Positions 27,415-36,034 of a stretch of DNA of 64,000 nucleotides are shown one piece after another; position 1 is the stretch's first letter, and every line of letters starts with the position of its first letter. Both the position numbers and the translations under genes were made by a program. Source of the DNA: Actinoalloteichus hymeniacidonis. GTDB lineage: Bacteria > Actinomycetota > Actinomycetes > Mycobacteriales > Pseudonocardiaceae. Where the stretch lies: contig NZ_JACHIS010000001.1 of NCBI RefSeq assembly GCF_014203365.1, forward strand, positions 2,418,001 through 2,482,000, given 5' to 3'. The notes under the pieces are model-generated. The model searched no databases. It had not been told where the DNA came from and saw only the letters and a list, made by a program, of their open reading frames with translations.

Positions 27415-27625
27415 GGCTCACCCCCGCTTGCGCGGGGCGGACCTGGATATCACTCGGCACTGGCTGGCGGATGGCGGCTCACCCCCGCTTGCGCGGGGCG
27501 GACGCGAGGTTGGAGGCGATCCGGGACGCGGCGATCGGCTCACCCCCGCTTGCGCGGGGCGGACAACGACACCCCCGGCGGTAACCGGGGGTGTCAGGGC
27601 TCACCCCCGCTTGCGCGGGGCGGAC
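27415..27625 (-). CRISPR. Type I-E-like CRISPR array, 4 repeats, 3 spacers
   Basis: Four identical 28-base repeats at 27415-27442, 27476-27503, 27537-27564 and 27598-27625, exactly 61 bases apart, with 33-base spacers. On the minus strand the repeat begins GTCCGCCCCGCGC and ends GCGGGGGTGAGCC, with the CCCCGC/GCGGGG hairpin and final GTGAGCC of actinomycete type I-E repeats. Counting a 29th base, three copies end in G and the one nearest the probable leader ends in C. Read this way the array is transcribed leftward from a leader at about 27626-27700. There are no cas genes in the window. The third spacer on the plus strand is itself a hairpin. Confidence 0.93.
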
Positions 27626-27700
27626 CCTTTCCGACCTGCGATCTTAGAAGCGCGTTATGTGTTCGTGATCGCCGGAGCGTGCGGAAAGGACCCAACCACA
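27626..27700 (-). promoter_or_regulatory. Probable CRISPR leader
   Basis: The flank to the right of the last plus-strand repeat is richer in A and T (ATCTTAGAAGCGCG, TTATGTGTTCG) than the surrounding DNA. By repeat orientation it is the leader side. The left flank has no such character. Confidence 0.4.
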
Positions 27701-27745
27701 GGCCGATTATGACGGCCCCGCGAGCAAGCCATCCGAGCGGGCCGC

Positions 27746-28813
27746 CTACTCCGCATCGGCCGGCTCTGATGCCGGTTCCGAAGGCGATTTCCGTGCCGCG
27801 ACCCGGGCGCGTTCCGCGCGGCGCACCAGAAGCACCGCCACACCCACTCCCAGCACGAAGACCGCGAATCCGGTCCACACCATCCAGGGCAGCACCGACG
27901 GCGCTGCACCCGTCACGTCCCGGGTCCGACCGCCGTCGCGGCCGGTGATCACCACGGCGAGGATCGCGCCGATCGCGGCCACCACCGCGAGCACGGCCAC
28001 GACTCGACGGATGACGTGTGAGACCGGGGTGCCTCGGCCGAGCTTGTCGCCGCGTCGCGCGGGGGAGACCAGCCGGAGGATCAGCAGCACCGCGATCGGG
28101 ATCTGCAGCAGCCACAGCGCGGTGCGCGGCCAGCCGTCGAACCACACGTTGGTGCCGTACAGCAGGGTGTGCCAGGCGCTGAGGATGTAGACCACGATCA
28201 CGAAGCGATGCAGTGCCCGCCACATCCGTGCGCCGGTCCGGTTGCGCAGGTAGTACAGGAGGCCCAGCGGGATCGCGAGGTACAGGGCCAGCAGCCCCAG
28301 CAGGATCGCCACCTGGCCGGTGCCGGAGGGGTATCCGCCGGGGACGAACGACTCGACGAAGGCATTGACCCAGCGGCCCGCGAAGTCGAGGTTGTTGTCG
28401 TTGGTCCGCGCCAGTTCGAGGAAGAACAGGAACGCGTGGGCGAACATCAGCCCGATGGTGGTGAGGCTGGTGGTGCGGTGCCAGCGTTCGATCCGCACCG
28501 TGGAGAACGGCTGCCAGGAGGGGCGGCTGCTGGAGCGAACGAGTCCCAACACGGTGGTGATGTAGGCCCACAGCAGCGCGGACCAGCCGAATGCCTGACA
28601 CAGCCAGTACATCCAGTATTGGTTGGCGTCCGCGAGATAGGGCATCACCTCGACGGTCTCGGAGATGCCCGCACGCACCCGCGAGTACAGCCAGATGAAG
28701 ATGGCCACCGTGATGACGAGCGCGGCGGTGGCATCGGGGATCGCGGCTCGGAGATCAGCCCGAAGTCCGGTGCGTCTTCGTTCTCCGTCGACTCTCGCCT
28801 CAGTGGCGACCAT
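27746..28813 (-). CDS. Ferric-reductase-like transmembrane haem protein
   Basis: 355 residues from ATG 28813, which has AAGGTGG about seven bases upstream; the longer start at 28861 lacks one. About seven to eight membrane helices. Paired His residues suited to two haems lie in ERWHRTTSLTTIGLMFAHAF and ALHRFVIVVYILSAWHTLLYG, the ferric reductase-like (cytochrome b/NOX) pattern. There is no C-terminal FAD/NADPH domain; instead two extra helices and an Arg/Ala/Glu-rich tail follow, so electrons must come from another protein or the quinone pool. Likely a membrane electron-transfer subunit; whether it reduces iron is not shown. Confidence 0.8.
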   Translation of the reverse strand: MVATEARVDGERRRTGLRADLRAAIPDATAALVITVAIFIWLYSRVRAGISETVEVMPYLADANQYWMYWLCQAFGWSALLWAYITTVLGLVRSSSRPSWQPFSTVRIERWHRTTSLTTIGLMFAHAFLFFLELARTNDNNLDFAGRWVNAFVESFVPGGYPSGTGQVAILLGLLALYLAIPLGLLYYLRNRTGARMWRALHRFVIVVYILSAWHTLLYGTNVWFDGWPRTALWLLQIPIAVLLILRLVSPARRGDKLGRGTPVSHVIRRVVAVLAVVAAIGAILAVVITGRDGGRTRDVTGAAPSVLPWMVWTGFAVFVLGVGVAVLLVRRAERARVAARKSPSEPASEPADAE

Positions 28814-29044
28814 CGCTGCACCACCTTCGTTGGCCGGGCTCGATGGGCTATTTCTAGCCAACCGGACGGAGCGGAGTCAACGGTGCAGCGGAACCGATTC
28901 CGGAGATCGTCCGGCGAGACGGTGATTCGACCACGGCTTCGACGAGTTTCGAATCCTTGCAGCGTATGGCCGGTGCTGGCCGGATCGCGCCGTTCTCGGT
29001 TCGGCCCCTCGACATCGGGGCTCGACGGCGATCCGGCGCGCACG

Positions 29045-29077
29045 CCGGTGATTCGGGCGTGCTGCCCGAATCACCGG
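29045..29077 (-). terminator. Terminator of the LPMO gene
   Basis: CCGGTGATTCGGG and CCCGAATCACCGG form a perfect 13-bp stem with a 7-base loop, 14 bases after the LPMO stop codon in the direction of transcription. Confidence 0.75.
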
Positions 29078-29090
29078 ACGTGGTCGGCGA

Positions 29091-29606
29091 TCAACCGATG
29101 TTGACGTCGATGCAGGCGTAGAACGCCATCTCGGTGTCGGCGATGTTCCACACGGCGAGGACCTTCTGCTGTCCTCGGATGCCGCCGAAGTCGACCTGGT
29201 GGCTGACGGTCTCGCCGGGGCGGGCGCCGCCGTCGTTGAACTCGGCCAGCTTGGTGCCGCCGACGAAGTACTGCCAGGTGGTGGTGGCGTGCGAGACACG
29301 CACGGTCCAGTCGAAGTTGGTGGTGGTGCCGACCGGCGTGACGGTCCAGCCCTTGCTGTCATCGTCGAGCTCGGAGAATCTGCTGTTGCCACCGCTGCAG
29401 CTGGTCAGGCCCTTGGGACCCTCCACGCTCTGCGGCTCGTACTTGATATCGCCGCAGGGCACGGTGTTCGCGGCGCACTGGGCCTGCCTGCTCGGCGGCG
29501 AGGACACGTAGGCGTGGGCGTTCGCGGTGCCGGCGGGAACCACCGCGAGTAACAACGGGGCGATCGCGGCACCGATGATGGCCGCCGCAGTCCTTTTCTT
29601 GCGCAT
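29091..29606 (-). CDS. AA10 lytic polysaccharide monooxygenase
   Basis: 171 residues. The signal peptide ends in ANA so that the mature protein begins with His31 (HAYVSSPPSRQA), as required for the copper histidine brace. The second brace His is His106 in VSHATTTW. The C-terminal MAFYACIDVNI carries the axial Phe region of AA10. Cys44, Cys51, Cys70 and Cys164 or so can pair. It is a single-domain enzyme that oxidatively cleaves chitin (or cellulose) outside the cell. AAGGAG lies six bases before ATG 29606. A DasR-type site lies about 190 bases upstream, which favours chitin as substrate. Confidence 0.93.
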   Translation of the reverse strand: MRKKRTAAAIIGAAIAPLLLAVVPAGTANAHAYVSSPPSRQAQCAANTVPCGDIKYEPQSVEGPKGLTSCSGGNSRFSELDDDSKGWTVTPVGTTTNFDWTVRVSHATTTWQYFVGGTKLAEFNDGGARPGETVSHQVDFGGIRGQQKVLAVWNIADTEMAFYACIDVNIG

Positions 29607-30114
29607 GGTGACTCCTTCACAGGGGACGCCTTCCGCCCAGACCCATCCGGCGTGATCGACAGCGCCGGGGCACTGGTCGGAGGGCTGCAGGGGATGTGAA
29701 GACGAAACACTTCGCCCACGTCTGGAGGCCATGGAGCTGATTCAGGTGAATTGCCGTTATTCGGTGGTGATATGCGAATCGACGTTGGCGAAGTTGGTCT
29801 AGACCTTATCAGTTGTGAAGTCGACGTCAATGGTTTCCTTGATTTGATGTTGGTTGGTGAGAAGTCCACCTGATCACCGGATCTCTTGAACGATTCGCGC
29901 ACTGTCCGCAGTCGACGTCTACTTCGGTCGTCCATCGAGGGCGGGGCGTCCGAGATCGGACGTCTTGACGGCTACACCTCGTCGAACAGTGCGGCCGTCG
30001 GTCGAGAAGTGGGGGCGCAGAGGGGTCCCCGTTTGGCGGGTAGTGGTTTGTCTACCTTGGTTCGCCTACTGGAGGTAATGACAGGACGGGGTCCGATGCG
30101 CTCCACTTGTCGCC
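29607..30114. other. Intergenic region with LPMO control elements
   Basis: About 510 bases between divergent genes. It contains the dre-like site at 29793-29808 and AT-rich segments around it. Frames in this region lack starts with ribosome binding sites; no gene is supported. Confidence 0.5.
29793..29808. promoter_or_regulatory. DasR-responsive element (dre)-like operator
   Basis: GTTGGTCTAGACCTTA contains the perfect palindrome GGTCTAGACC (29796-29805), the core of the DasR operator (known consensus A(C/G)TGGTCTAGACCA(C/G)T). DasR is the GntR-family repressor that controls chitin and N-acetylglucosamine genes in actinomycetes and often sits upstream of chitinase and chitin-binding LPMO genes. 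Confidence 0.75.
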
Positions 30115-30975
30115 ATGATGGAGAACGCAAGTTCGGCATCGCAGCCCCGGAACGGCCGCAAGCCCGCGTATCTGACGGGTCCGCCTGCCGATTCCCGCCT
30201 GCTCGATGTGACGGCGCGGGACGTCGACCGGCAGCCCGCAGCCGTCAACCCCGACCCGGCTGCTGCGCTGGAACTCGTTCAGGTGGGCAAGATCCACTTA
30301 GACGGCGATGCCGCAGTCTGCGCCGTCGAGGATGTCAGCCTGCGTTGTCCTACCGGTACCTGGACGGTGATCGTCGGCCCGGCCCGCTCGGGGCGGTCGA
30401 GTCTGCTGCGTTGTGCGGCCGGGCTGGACCGGGTCACCTCAGGCCGAGTGCTGCTCGGGGGAGTCGATGTCACGGAGACGTCCGGTGTGGACCGGCGCGG
30501 GCACGTCGGCCTGGTGTCCTCCGTGGCCGAATTCGCCGGTTCCCCCACGGTGGAGCACTATCTTCGTCGGCCCGCGCCGGAGGTCGGTGCCGCATCGGAC
30601 AGGCTGGTGACCGCCCTGTTGGCTCACGTCGGATTGGAGGGGCGACGGGATGTCGCGCCCTCGGCGCTCTCGGTCGAGGAGCAACGGTGCATCGTGCTAC
30701 TGGGAGCCCTGACCCGGCGACCGGCCGTGCTCATCGCCGACGAGCCGACCGTCGAGATGGGCGCCGACCTCGCGGAGGCCGCGATGTCGTTGTTGGAGCA
30801 ATGGGTGGTTGCTGCCGGTTTGACGGTACTGATGGCCTCCGAGGAGTTGTCCGGCGTCCGTTCGGCCGATACCGCGTGCTTTTTGGCCGCGGGCCGAATT
30901 GTGGATAGTTGCTCTCTGGGTCCACGTGCTGTATTCGAGACGACGGGAAAGTCGTGGTCTGAACTGTGCAGATGA
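30115..30975 (+). CDS. Degenerate ABC transporter ATPase
   Basis: 286 residues. From about residue 50 it aligns with a MacB/LolD-type ATPase and is clearly related to the normal one at 50683-51453 (GTWTVIVGP, LLRCAAGLDRVTSGRVLLGG). The catalytic motifs are altered: Walker A is GPARSGRSS with Arg94 in place of the Lys; the signature is LSVEEQ instead of LSGGQ; the D-loop SALD is replaced by VEMG. Walker B (VLIADEP) is kept. The first 50 residues are a non-conserved Pro/Arg-rich extension. No permease gene is adjacent. It may bind but hardly hydrolyse ATP and serve regulation, or be decaying. The ATG at 30115 has no clear ribosome binding site. Confidence 0.72.
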   Translation: MMENASSASQPRNGRKPAYLTGPPADSRLLDVTARDVDRQPAAVNPDPAAALELVQVGKIHLDGDAAVCAVEDVSLRCPTGTWTVIVGPARSGRSSLLRCAAGLDRVTSGRVLLGGVDVTETSGVDRRGHVGLVSSVAEFAGSPTVEHYLRRPAPEVGAASDRLVTALLAHVGLEGRRDVAPSALSVEEQRCIVLLGALTRRPAVLIADEPTVEMGADLAEAAMSLLEQWVVAAGLTVLMASEELSGVRSADTACFLAAGRIVDSCSLGPRAVFETTGKSWSELCR

Positions 30976-30997
30976 CCGATTAGTGTACTATCGGTGG

Positions 30998-31015
30998 ACT
31001 TCGGATAACCGAAGT
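30998..31015 (+). terminator. Small hairpin after the degenerate ABC gene
   Basis: ACTTCGG-ATAA-CCGAAGT, a perfect 7-bp stem with a 4-base loop, 23 bases after the stop. The rest of the 369-base gap to 31345 is AT-richer and holds no supported gene; it should carry the promoter of the regulator that follows. Confidence 0.5.
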
Positions 31016-31344
31016 AGGCGCTACGGGTGTAGTAAGGATTCGTTCTCCCGGGCTGGCTGGTATGCGTGGCCTAATCGTGCTTAGGGCATTAAGTGGGCAG
31101 TGTTGGGCCGCTCGGCCCTGCCCGCCGAACCGTCGTTGTTAAAGGTTGTCGTGCAAGTAAATCCCCGTTACGATTCAACTCGATGATCAGAGCCTGCCCT
31201 ACCCGAGCGGCAGCACTGATTTCGGATCCGGTTTGCCGACCTTGTGAGTCGGTGTCCGGTCCGAATCGTGTGCAAATTTTTCCGGCTGCTGAGTAGGGTG
31301 GTTTCTGATTGTCTTTTATACGCGTCGGACTGGGGGTTCTCGCG

Positions 31345-32328
31345 GTGCTGCGTCTCCATTTAACAGCAAAGGACATCGAGAAGCTAAGGATGGTGAGCAC
31401 TCTTGGCCCGGTGGTGGAGAGCGTGTTCGCCTTGGACTTGTTCGGTCAGCAACGCGGTTCACGGGCCGCGCGTTGGCGACGTCGGGTCAGGGAACAGCTG
31501 GGAACCGGTCTGACCGCCGTGCAGCAACTCAACCGGGAGTGCCGGGCGGTGCCGGATCTACTGTGGCTGCTGCGCCGCCAGGAGGCGGACGGCGACCACC
31601 TGGGTGCCGACCACGACGCGAGAGTAGCCGCGCGTCGGTTGGCCGCGACGGTGTTCATCTTCTGTCGAGCTGCGATTTTGCCGTACTGGTCGAAGATGCA
31701 GGCACACCTGGAGTCGGAGCGCGACGTCCGGGGTCGGATGGCCATCACCAATGGCGTCGAGACCCTGCTCTCGGCATTGCATCCCAAGGTGTCGTGGAAC
31801 TCGCCGGTCCTGGAGATCGCCTCGGAGCAGGACCACGACGTCTACCTGGACGGTCGTGGGCTGGTGCTGAGCCCGTCGCTCTTCCTACTTGAGAAGAACT
31901 GCGTGTTCATCGATTCAGAAAAGCAAAGTGGAATGCCCGCACTCATCTTCTCGGTGCAGTCCGACCCGCACGAATTGTCCGATCCCTTCGACGTCTGGGA
32001 ATCGGGCGATCGGGCGCTCGGAGCGTTGGTCGGGGCGACCAGGGCCGCCGCGTTGCGGGCGTTGGTGGAGAGCGGAACCACCGGTGAGCTATCCGACCGA
32101 CTCGGTATCTCGCTGTCCGGAGCGAGTAAGCATGCGACCGTTCTCAGGAAAGCCGGTCTCATCATCACCTCCCGTAACCGGGCGACGGCACTGCATACAC
32201 TGACGCCGCTGGGAATGGCGTTATTGCAACGCAGTCCGCGTAGTTCGAATGGGGCGGAGGAGCGCAATTCTCCGGCTGCGGGACAGCGGGTTGGCGCCAC
32301 GCTCTGCGTACCCGATGAACCGGTATGA
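31345..32328 (+). CDS. ArsR-type winged-helix regulator
   Basis: 327 residues. GTG 31345 has GGGGG seven bases upstream and gives the typical opening VLRLHLTAKDIEKLRM of long actinomycete ArsR-type regulators. The middle region is uncharacterised; the C-terminal winged helix (about 228-300) reads ATRAAALRALVESGTTGELSDRLGISLSGASKHATVLRKAGLI. No metal-binding Cys motif is present. The gene heads the NRPS region and is followed at 109 bases by the hydroxylase, so it is a candidate pathway regulator. Such proteins commonly flank secondary metabolite clusters. Confidence 0.78.
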   Translation: MLRLHLTAKDIEKLRMVSTLGPVVESVFALDLFGQQRGSRAARWRRRVREQLGTGLTAVQQLNRECRAVPDLLWLLRRQEADGDHLGADHDARVAARRLAATVFIFCRAAILPYWSKMQAHLESERDVRGRMAITNGVETLLSALHPKVSWNSPVLEIASEQDHDVYLDGRGLVLSPSLFLLEKNCVFIDSEKQSGMPALIFSVQSDPHELSDPFDVWESGDRALGALVGATRAAALRALVESGTTGELSDRLGISLSGASKHATVLRKAGLIITSRNRATALHTLTPLGMALLQRSPRSSNGAEERNSPAAGQRVGATLCVPDEPV

Positions 32329-32436
32329 CGACGCGGTTTCGCGGCTGCGGAAAACCGCTGGCCGGGTGGTCCGTGGACCGGCAGGCTCCCTCCTAGGGCG
32401 GGTCTGGCGGATCCGACGGCCGAAAGGGGAACGCGT

Positions 32437-33465
32437 GTGGTTGTCTTCGAGCTGAACAACACGGAGATAGAACAGATCAACCGCGTCGTCGGAGAGTTGG
32501 CGGGCCGATTCTCGACGGTGGAGGATCCCGAATTCCTGCGGGAGAGTCAGCTGTGGGCACACGAGTTACCCCGGCGACTGCGACAGCAACTCGTCGACTT
32601 CCGGACCGACGAACCCTCGGGCACGCTGATCGTGCGGGGCCTCCCGGTCGACGAGGCGGGGCTGGTGCCGACCCCGACGACCAGCGGGCATCGACCCGTG
32701 CCCAGCCCGACGCTCTCCTACGACCTGGCCTTCTTCCTGATCGGCGGTCTGCTGGGCGAGTCGATCGGGTGGGCCACCCAGCAGGACGGCTACCTGATGC
32801 ACGACGTGTATCCGGTGCAGAGCTTCGAGAACGACCAGATCGGCTGGGGCAGCAAGGAACTGTTGACCTGGCACACCGAGGACGCGTTCCATCCGATGCG
32901 GACCGATTACCTTGGCCTGATGTGCCTGCGTAACCCCGACGCGGTGGAGACGACGGTCGCCGACATCGCCGACGTCAAGATCGACGACGAACTGCGCGAG
33001 GTACTCGCCCAACCACGCTTCCGGATCCTGCCCGACGACTCTCATCGACCCGGCGCGTGGAAGGGCGACGAACCCGAGGAGCAGATCCTGATCGACCTGT
33101 TGCGGCGCAGCCGGGAGCGGGTCGAGCAGGCCTTGCGGACGCCCGAACCGGTTCCGGTGCTGTTCGGCTCGCCCGTCGATCCCTACCTGCGGCTGGATCC
33201 GCACTACATGAAGGACGTGCAGGGCGAGGAGGAGCAGCAGGCCCTCGACAGCGTCATCGGCGCTGTCGACGCCGCGATGGGCGGGGTGGTGCTCGCGCCC
33301 GGCGACATCTGCTTCATCGACAACTACCGGGTCGTCCACGGCCGGAAGCCGTTCAAAGCGCGTTTCGACGGCTCGGACCGATGGCTCCGAAGGCTCAATA
33401 TCACTCGAGATCTGCGTAAATCCCGCGAGTATCGTGCATCTGCCCCGGATCGCGTCATCTACTGA
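32437..33465 (+). CDS. VioC/MppO-type Fe(II)/2-oxoglutarate amino-acid hydroxylase
   Basis: 342 residues of the clavaminate-synthase-like family. Iron ligands are His146 and Glu148 (TWHTEDAFHPMRTDY) and His301 (VVHGRKPF); the 2-oxoglutarate Arg lies in RWLRRLNITRDLRKSR. GWATQQDGY, LMCLRNPD and PDDSHRP closely match VioC, the viomycin arginine beta-hydroxylase, and enduracididine hydroxylases such as MppO. Expected reaction: C3 hydroxylation of free L-Arg or a cyclic arginine derivative. Which substrate is used cannot be decided here. AGGGGA lies seven bases before GTG 32437. Downstream are MbtH and the NRPS genes. Confidence 0.88.
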   Translation: MVVFELNNTEIEQINRVVGELAGRFSTVEDPEFLRESQLWAHELPRRLRQQLVDFRTDEPSGTLIVRGLPVDEAGLVPTPTTSGHRPVPSPTLSYDLAFFLIGGLLGESIGWATQQDGYLMHDVYPVQSFENDQIGWGSKELLTWHTEDAFHPMRTDYLGLMCLRNPDAVETTVADIADVKIDDELREVLAQPRFRILPDDSHRPGAWKGDEPEEQILIDLLRRSRERVEQALRTPEPVPVLFGSPVDPYLRLDPHYMKDVQGEEEQQALDSVIGAVDAAMGGVVLAPGDICFIDNYRVVHGRKPFKARFDGSDRWLRRLNITRDLRKSREYRASAPDRVIY

Positions 33466-33567
33466 CCGCGACGCGAACAGCACCGGGACACGGCACAGGC
33501 TTCACCTGCAGTCCTTCTCGACCATCGGTATCGGCGTGCGACCCACCAGCGGAAGGCAGGATCTCCC

Positions 33568-33783
33568 ATGAGCACCAACCCATTCGACGACCCCGACGGC
33601 CGGTACCTGGTCTTGGTCAACGAGGAGGGCCAGCACTCCCTCTGGCCGTCGTTCGCCGAGGTACCCGCAGGCTGGACCGCGGCGTTGGAGGAGACCGACC
33701 GGCAGAGCGCTCTGGACTACGTCAATGAGAACTGGACCGACATGCGGCCCAAGAGCCTGATCCGGGCGATGGACGGTAGCTGA
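33568..33783 (+). CDS. MbtH-like NRPS chaperone
   Basis: 71 residues with all family landmarks: [41 protein letters not shown]. MbtH proteins bind the A domains of NRPSs and are needed for their solubility or activity. It is the only MbtH in the window and probably serves both NRPS proteins. Confidence 0.97.
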   Translation: MSTNPFDDPDGRYLVLVNEEGQHSLWPSFAEVPAGWTAALEETDRQSALDYVNENWTDMRPKSLIRAMDGS

Positions 33784-33885
33784 TTCGACGACGCGCGGCG
33801 GGGGATCGGGTCTCGGTTGTCCCCGCCCTCGCCGCGCCCGCGTTGTTAATCTTGCTGACGGCAATTCCACCGAGCCGGATCGGAT

Positions 33886-35193
33886 GTGGTGAGCACGGTG
33901 GTCACCACTCCGTGGCAGGCGATCAGGATGCACCCGCTGCGCTTCCTGATCTCGGGCTGGCCGTGGCGTTGTCTGCTCTACCTGGCCTGCGGGGTGTTCG
34001 CCGCGCTCCCGGCGTTGGCGGTGGGCCGTTGGATCTCGCTGAGCGGCTCGATCACCTCCTACCTGGTGAGCGTGCTCGGCGTCCTGTTGATCAGCCTGCT
34101 CGGTGCGGTGCCGTTCGCGGCATTGGAGCGGCGACGCCTGGGAATCCTCAACCCCGAATGGGCCCGACGTCGGTCGGGACACGAGCGGCCCGGCGGCCCG
34201 GTGGCCCGGCTGCGGGCGTGGCTGCGTGAGCAGGACATCTGGCGTGAGTTCGGCTACGCCCTGGTGACGCTCACGATCCTGTCGCTGATCAATCTCGCGG
34301 TGACGGTGAGCGTGCTCGGCATCCTGTTCGCGCCCTTGGGTGCCGGGATGGCGTTGATCCTGGACACCGGTTCCGGCCCGACCGGCGGACTGACCGTCAA
34401 TGTGCCGACGATCATGATGATCGCGGGCGTCTGGCTGTTGATCATGCCGGTGGCGGCGTATGCCACGACGGCGGTGGCCGCAGGCCAGGCCGCGCTGGCC
34501 CGGTTCCTGTTACTGCCCAGCGGCACCACGATGGCGGCCAAGGTGCAGGAGCTGTCGCAGTCCAGACTGCGTCTGGTGGACGTGTTCGAGGCCGAGCGAT
34601 CCCGTATCGAGCGCGACCTGCACGACGGTGCGCAACAGCGACTGGTGTCGTTGGCCATGACCCTGGGCATGGCCGAGCTGAGCCTCGCCGACGACCGCAC
34701 AGAGCGAGCCGACTCGGACGTCGCCCGGCTGGTGGTGGCCGCCCGCAAGGAGGCACAGGCGGCGCTGGGCGAACTGCGGGAACTGATCCGAGGCATTCAC
34801 CCGCAGGTCCTCACCGATCTGGGAATCGAGGCGGCGGTCGCGGAGGTCACCACCCGATGCCCGATCCCGGTCGGTCTCGACATCGACCTCCCGCGGCGGC
34901 CCGCCCGCTCGGTGGAGGCGGTGGCCTACTTCGTGGTCAGTGAGGCGCTGGCCAACGTCGTCAAACACTCCCAGGCCAGACGCGCCGAGGTCGCCGGTGC
35001 ACCAGCGGGGGCCGGTTTCGTGTTGACCGTCGTCGACGACGGCATCGGAGGCGCCGACCCGAGGGGCGGGACCGGACTGCAGGGTCTGGTGGACCGAGTG
35101 GCGGTGGTGGGCGGCAAGATCAGCTTGTCGAGCCCGCCAGGAGGTCCGACCGAACTTCGAGTGGAGTTGCCATGGCACCCGGACTCCGAATAG
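33886..35193 (+). CDS. Sensor histidine kinase (HisKA_3)
   Basis: 435 residues. About four membrane helices in the first 210 residues (LLYLACGVFAALPALAV, YLVSVLGVLLISLLGAV, and two near 130 and 185), with no large extracellular domain. Then the HisKA_3 box ERDLHDGAQQRLVSL with phospho-acceptor His246, and an HATPase region with EALANVVKHSQA and DDGIGGADPRGGTGLQGL. This is the NarL-type sensor that pairs with LuxR-type regulators. It overlaps the response regulator gene by 22 bases. GTG 33886 is followed by a second GTG; both have poor ribosome binding sites. Confidence 0.9.
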   Translation: MVSTVVTTPWQAIRMHPLRFLISGWPWRCLLYLACGVFAALPALAVGRWISLSGSITSYLVSVLGVLLISLLGAVPFAALERRRLGILNPEWARRRSGHERPGGPVARLRAWLREQDIWREFGYALVTLTILSLINLAVTVSVLGILFAPLGAGMALILDTGSGPTGGLTVNVPTIMMIAGVWLLIMPVAAYATTAVAAGQAALARFLLLPSGTTMAAKVQELSQSRLRLVDVFEAERSRIERDLHDGAQQRLVSLAMTLGMAELSLADDRTERADSDVARLVVAARKEAQAALGELRELIRGIHPQVLTDLGIEAAVAEVTTRCPIPVGLDIDLPRRPARSVEAVAYFVVSEALANVVKHSQARRAEVAGAPAGAGFVLTVVDDGIGGADPRGGTGLQGLVDRVAVVGGKISLSSPPGGPTELRVELPWHPDSE

Positions 35194-35837
35194 TCCTCGC
35201 CGAGGACGCCGTCCTCTTGCGAGCCGGACTCGTCGAGCTGCTGGGACGCTTCCAGCATCGAGTGGTCGCCGCCGTCGGCGACGCCACCGCGTTGGCCGCC
35301 GCAGTCGCCGAGCACAAACCCGACCTCATCGTCACCGACGTCCGAATGCCACCCGGCTACTCCGACGAGGGCCTGCGGGCGGCCGTGGAACTGCGCTCTC
35401 GCTACCCGGGACTGGGCGTGCTGGTGCTGACCCAGTATGTGGCCACCGCCTACGCCTTCGAACTCATCGAGGCCGACGGCGATCGCCGCAGTGGTGGCAT
35501 CGGGTACCTGCTCAAGGATCGGGTCGCCGACGTCAAGGAATTCGTCGACGCCGTGGAACGGATCGCCAAGGGCGACATGGTGATCGACCCCGAGGTGGTG
35601 CGCCAACTCCTGCGGCGCGAGCGCGCCGATCGGCCGCTGCGCCGACTCACCCCGCGGGAACACCAGGTGTTGGCGCTGATGGCGGAAGGCCGGACCAACG
35701 CCGCGATCGCCGCCACGCTGTTCATCAGCCAGGCGGCGGTGTCCAAGAACATCGGCTCCATCTTCACCAAACTCGACCTCTCCGACAGCGACGGGAACCA
35801 TCGGGTACTCGCCGTGCTGACCTACCTACGCGGCTGA
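35172..35837 (+). CDS. NarL/LuxR-type response regulator
   Basis: 221 residues. Receiver domain 1-125 with acidic pocket AED, phospho-acceptor Asp56 (IVTDVRMPP), Thr in VLTQY and Lys in LLKDRV. C-terminal LuxR helix-turn-helix (about 150-215): LTPREHQVLALMAEGRTNAAIAATLFIS. The start overlaps the kinase gene by 22 bases, so the two are cotranslated. Placed inside the NRPS cluster, it is a likely activator of the biosynthetic genes or of the exporter. Confidence 0.93.
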   Translation: MAPGLRIVLAEDAVLLRAGLVELLGRFQHRVVAAVGDATALAAAVAEHKPDLIVTDVRMPPGYSDEGLRAAVELRSRYPGLGVLVLTQYVATAYAFELIEADGDRRSGGIGYLLKDRVADVKEFVDAVERIAKGDMVIDPEVVRQLLRRERADRPLRRLTPREHQVLALMAEGRTNAAIAATLFISQAAVSKNIGSIFTKLDLSDSDGNHRVLAVLTYLRG

Positions 35838-36034
35838 GGGCCGCGAGGTCGTCGGCGGCCGTGCCGCGCTTACGACCTCGGGTGTTTGCCGCCATGGTCA
35901 AGCGCGTTGCCCCTCCTGATCACGCCGAGAAGACTCGGGCCGGTACGTCTTCGAGAACACTCGCACCCATTCGACGCCGTCCGCCCGGGTCCCGCGCGCA
36001 CGCCGTCGGTGGTGACCCAGGGGGAGGCGAAAGA

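Noticed and set aside
27385..27948. Plus-strand frame across the CRISPR array with a repeated PPLARGG peptide
   Set aside because: The peptide repeat is just the translation of the CRISPR repeats; the frame has no ribosome binding site.
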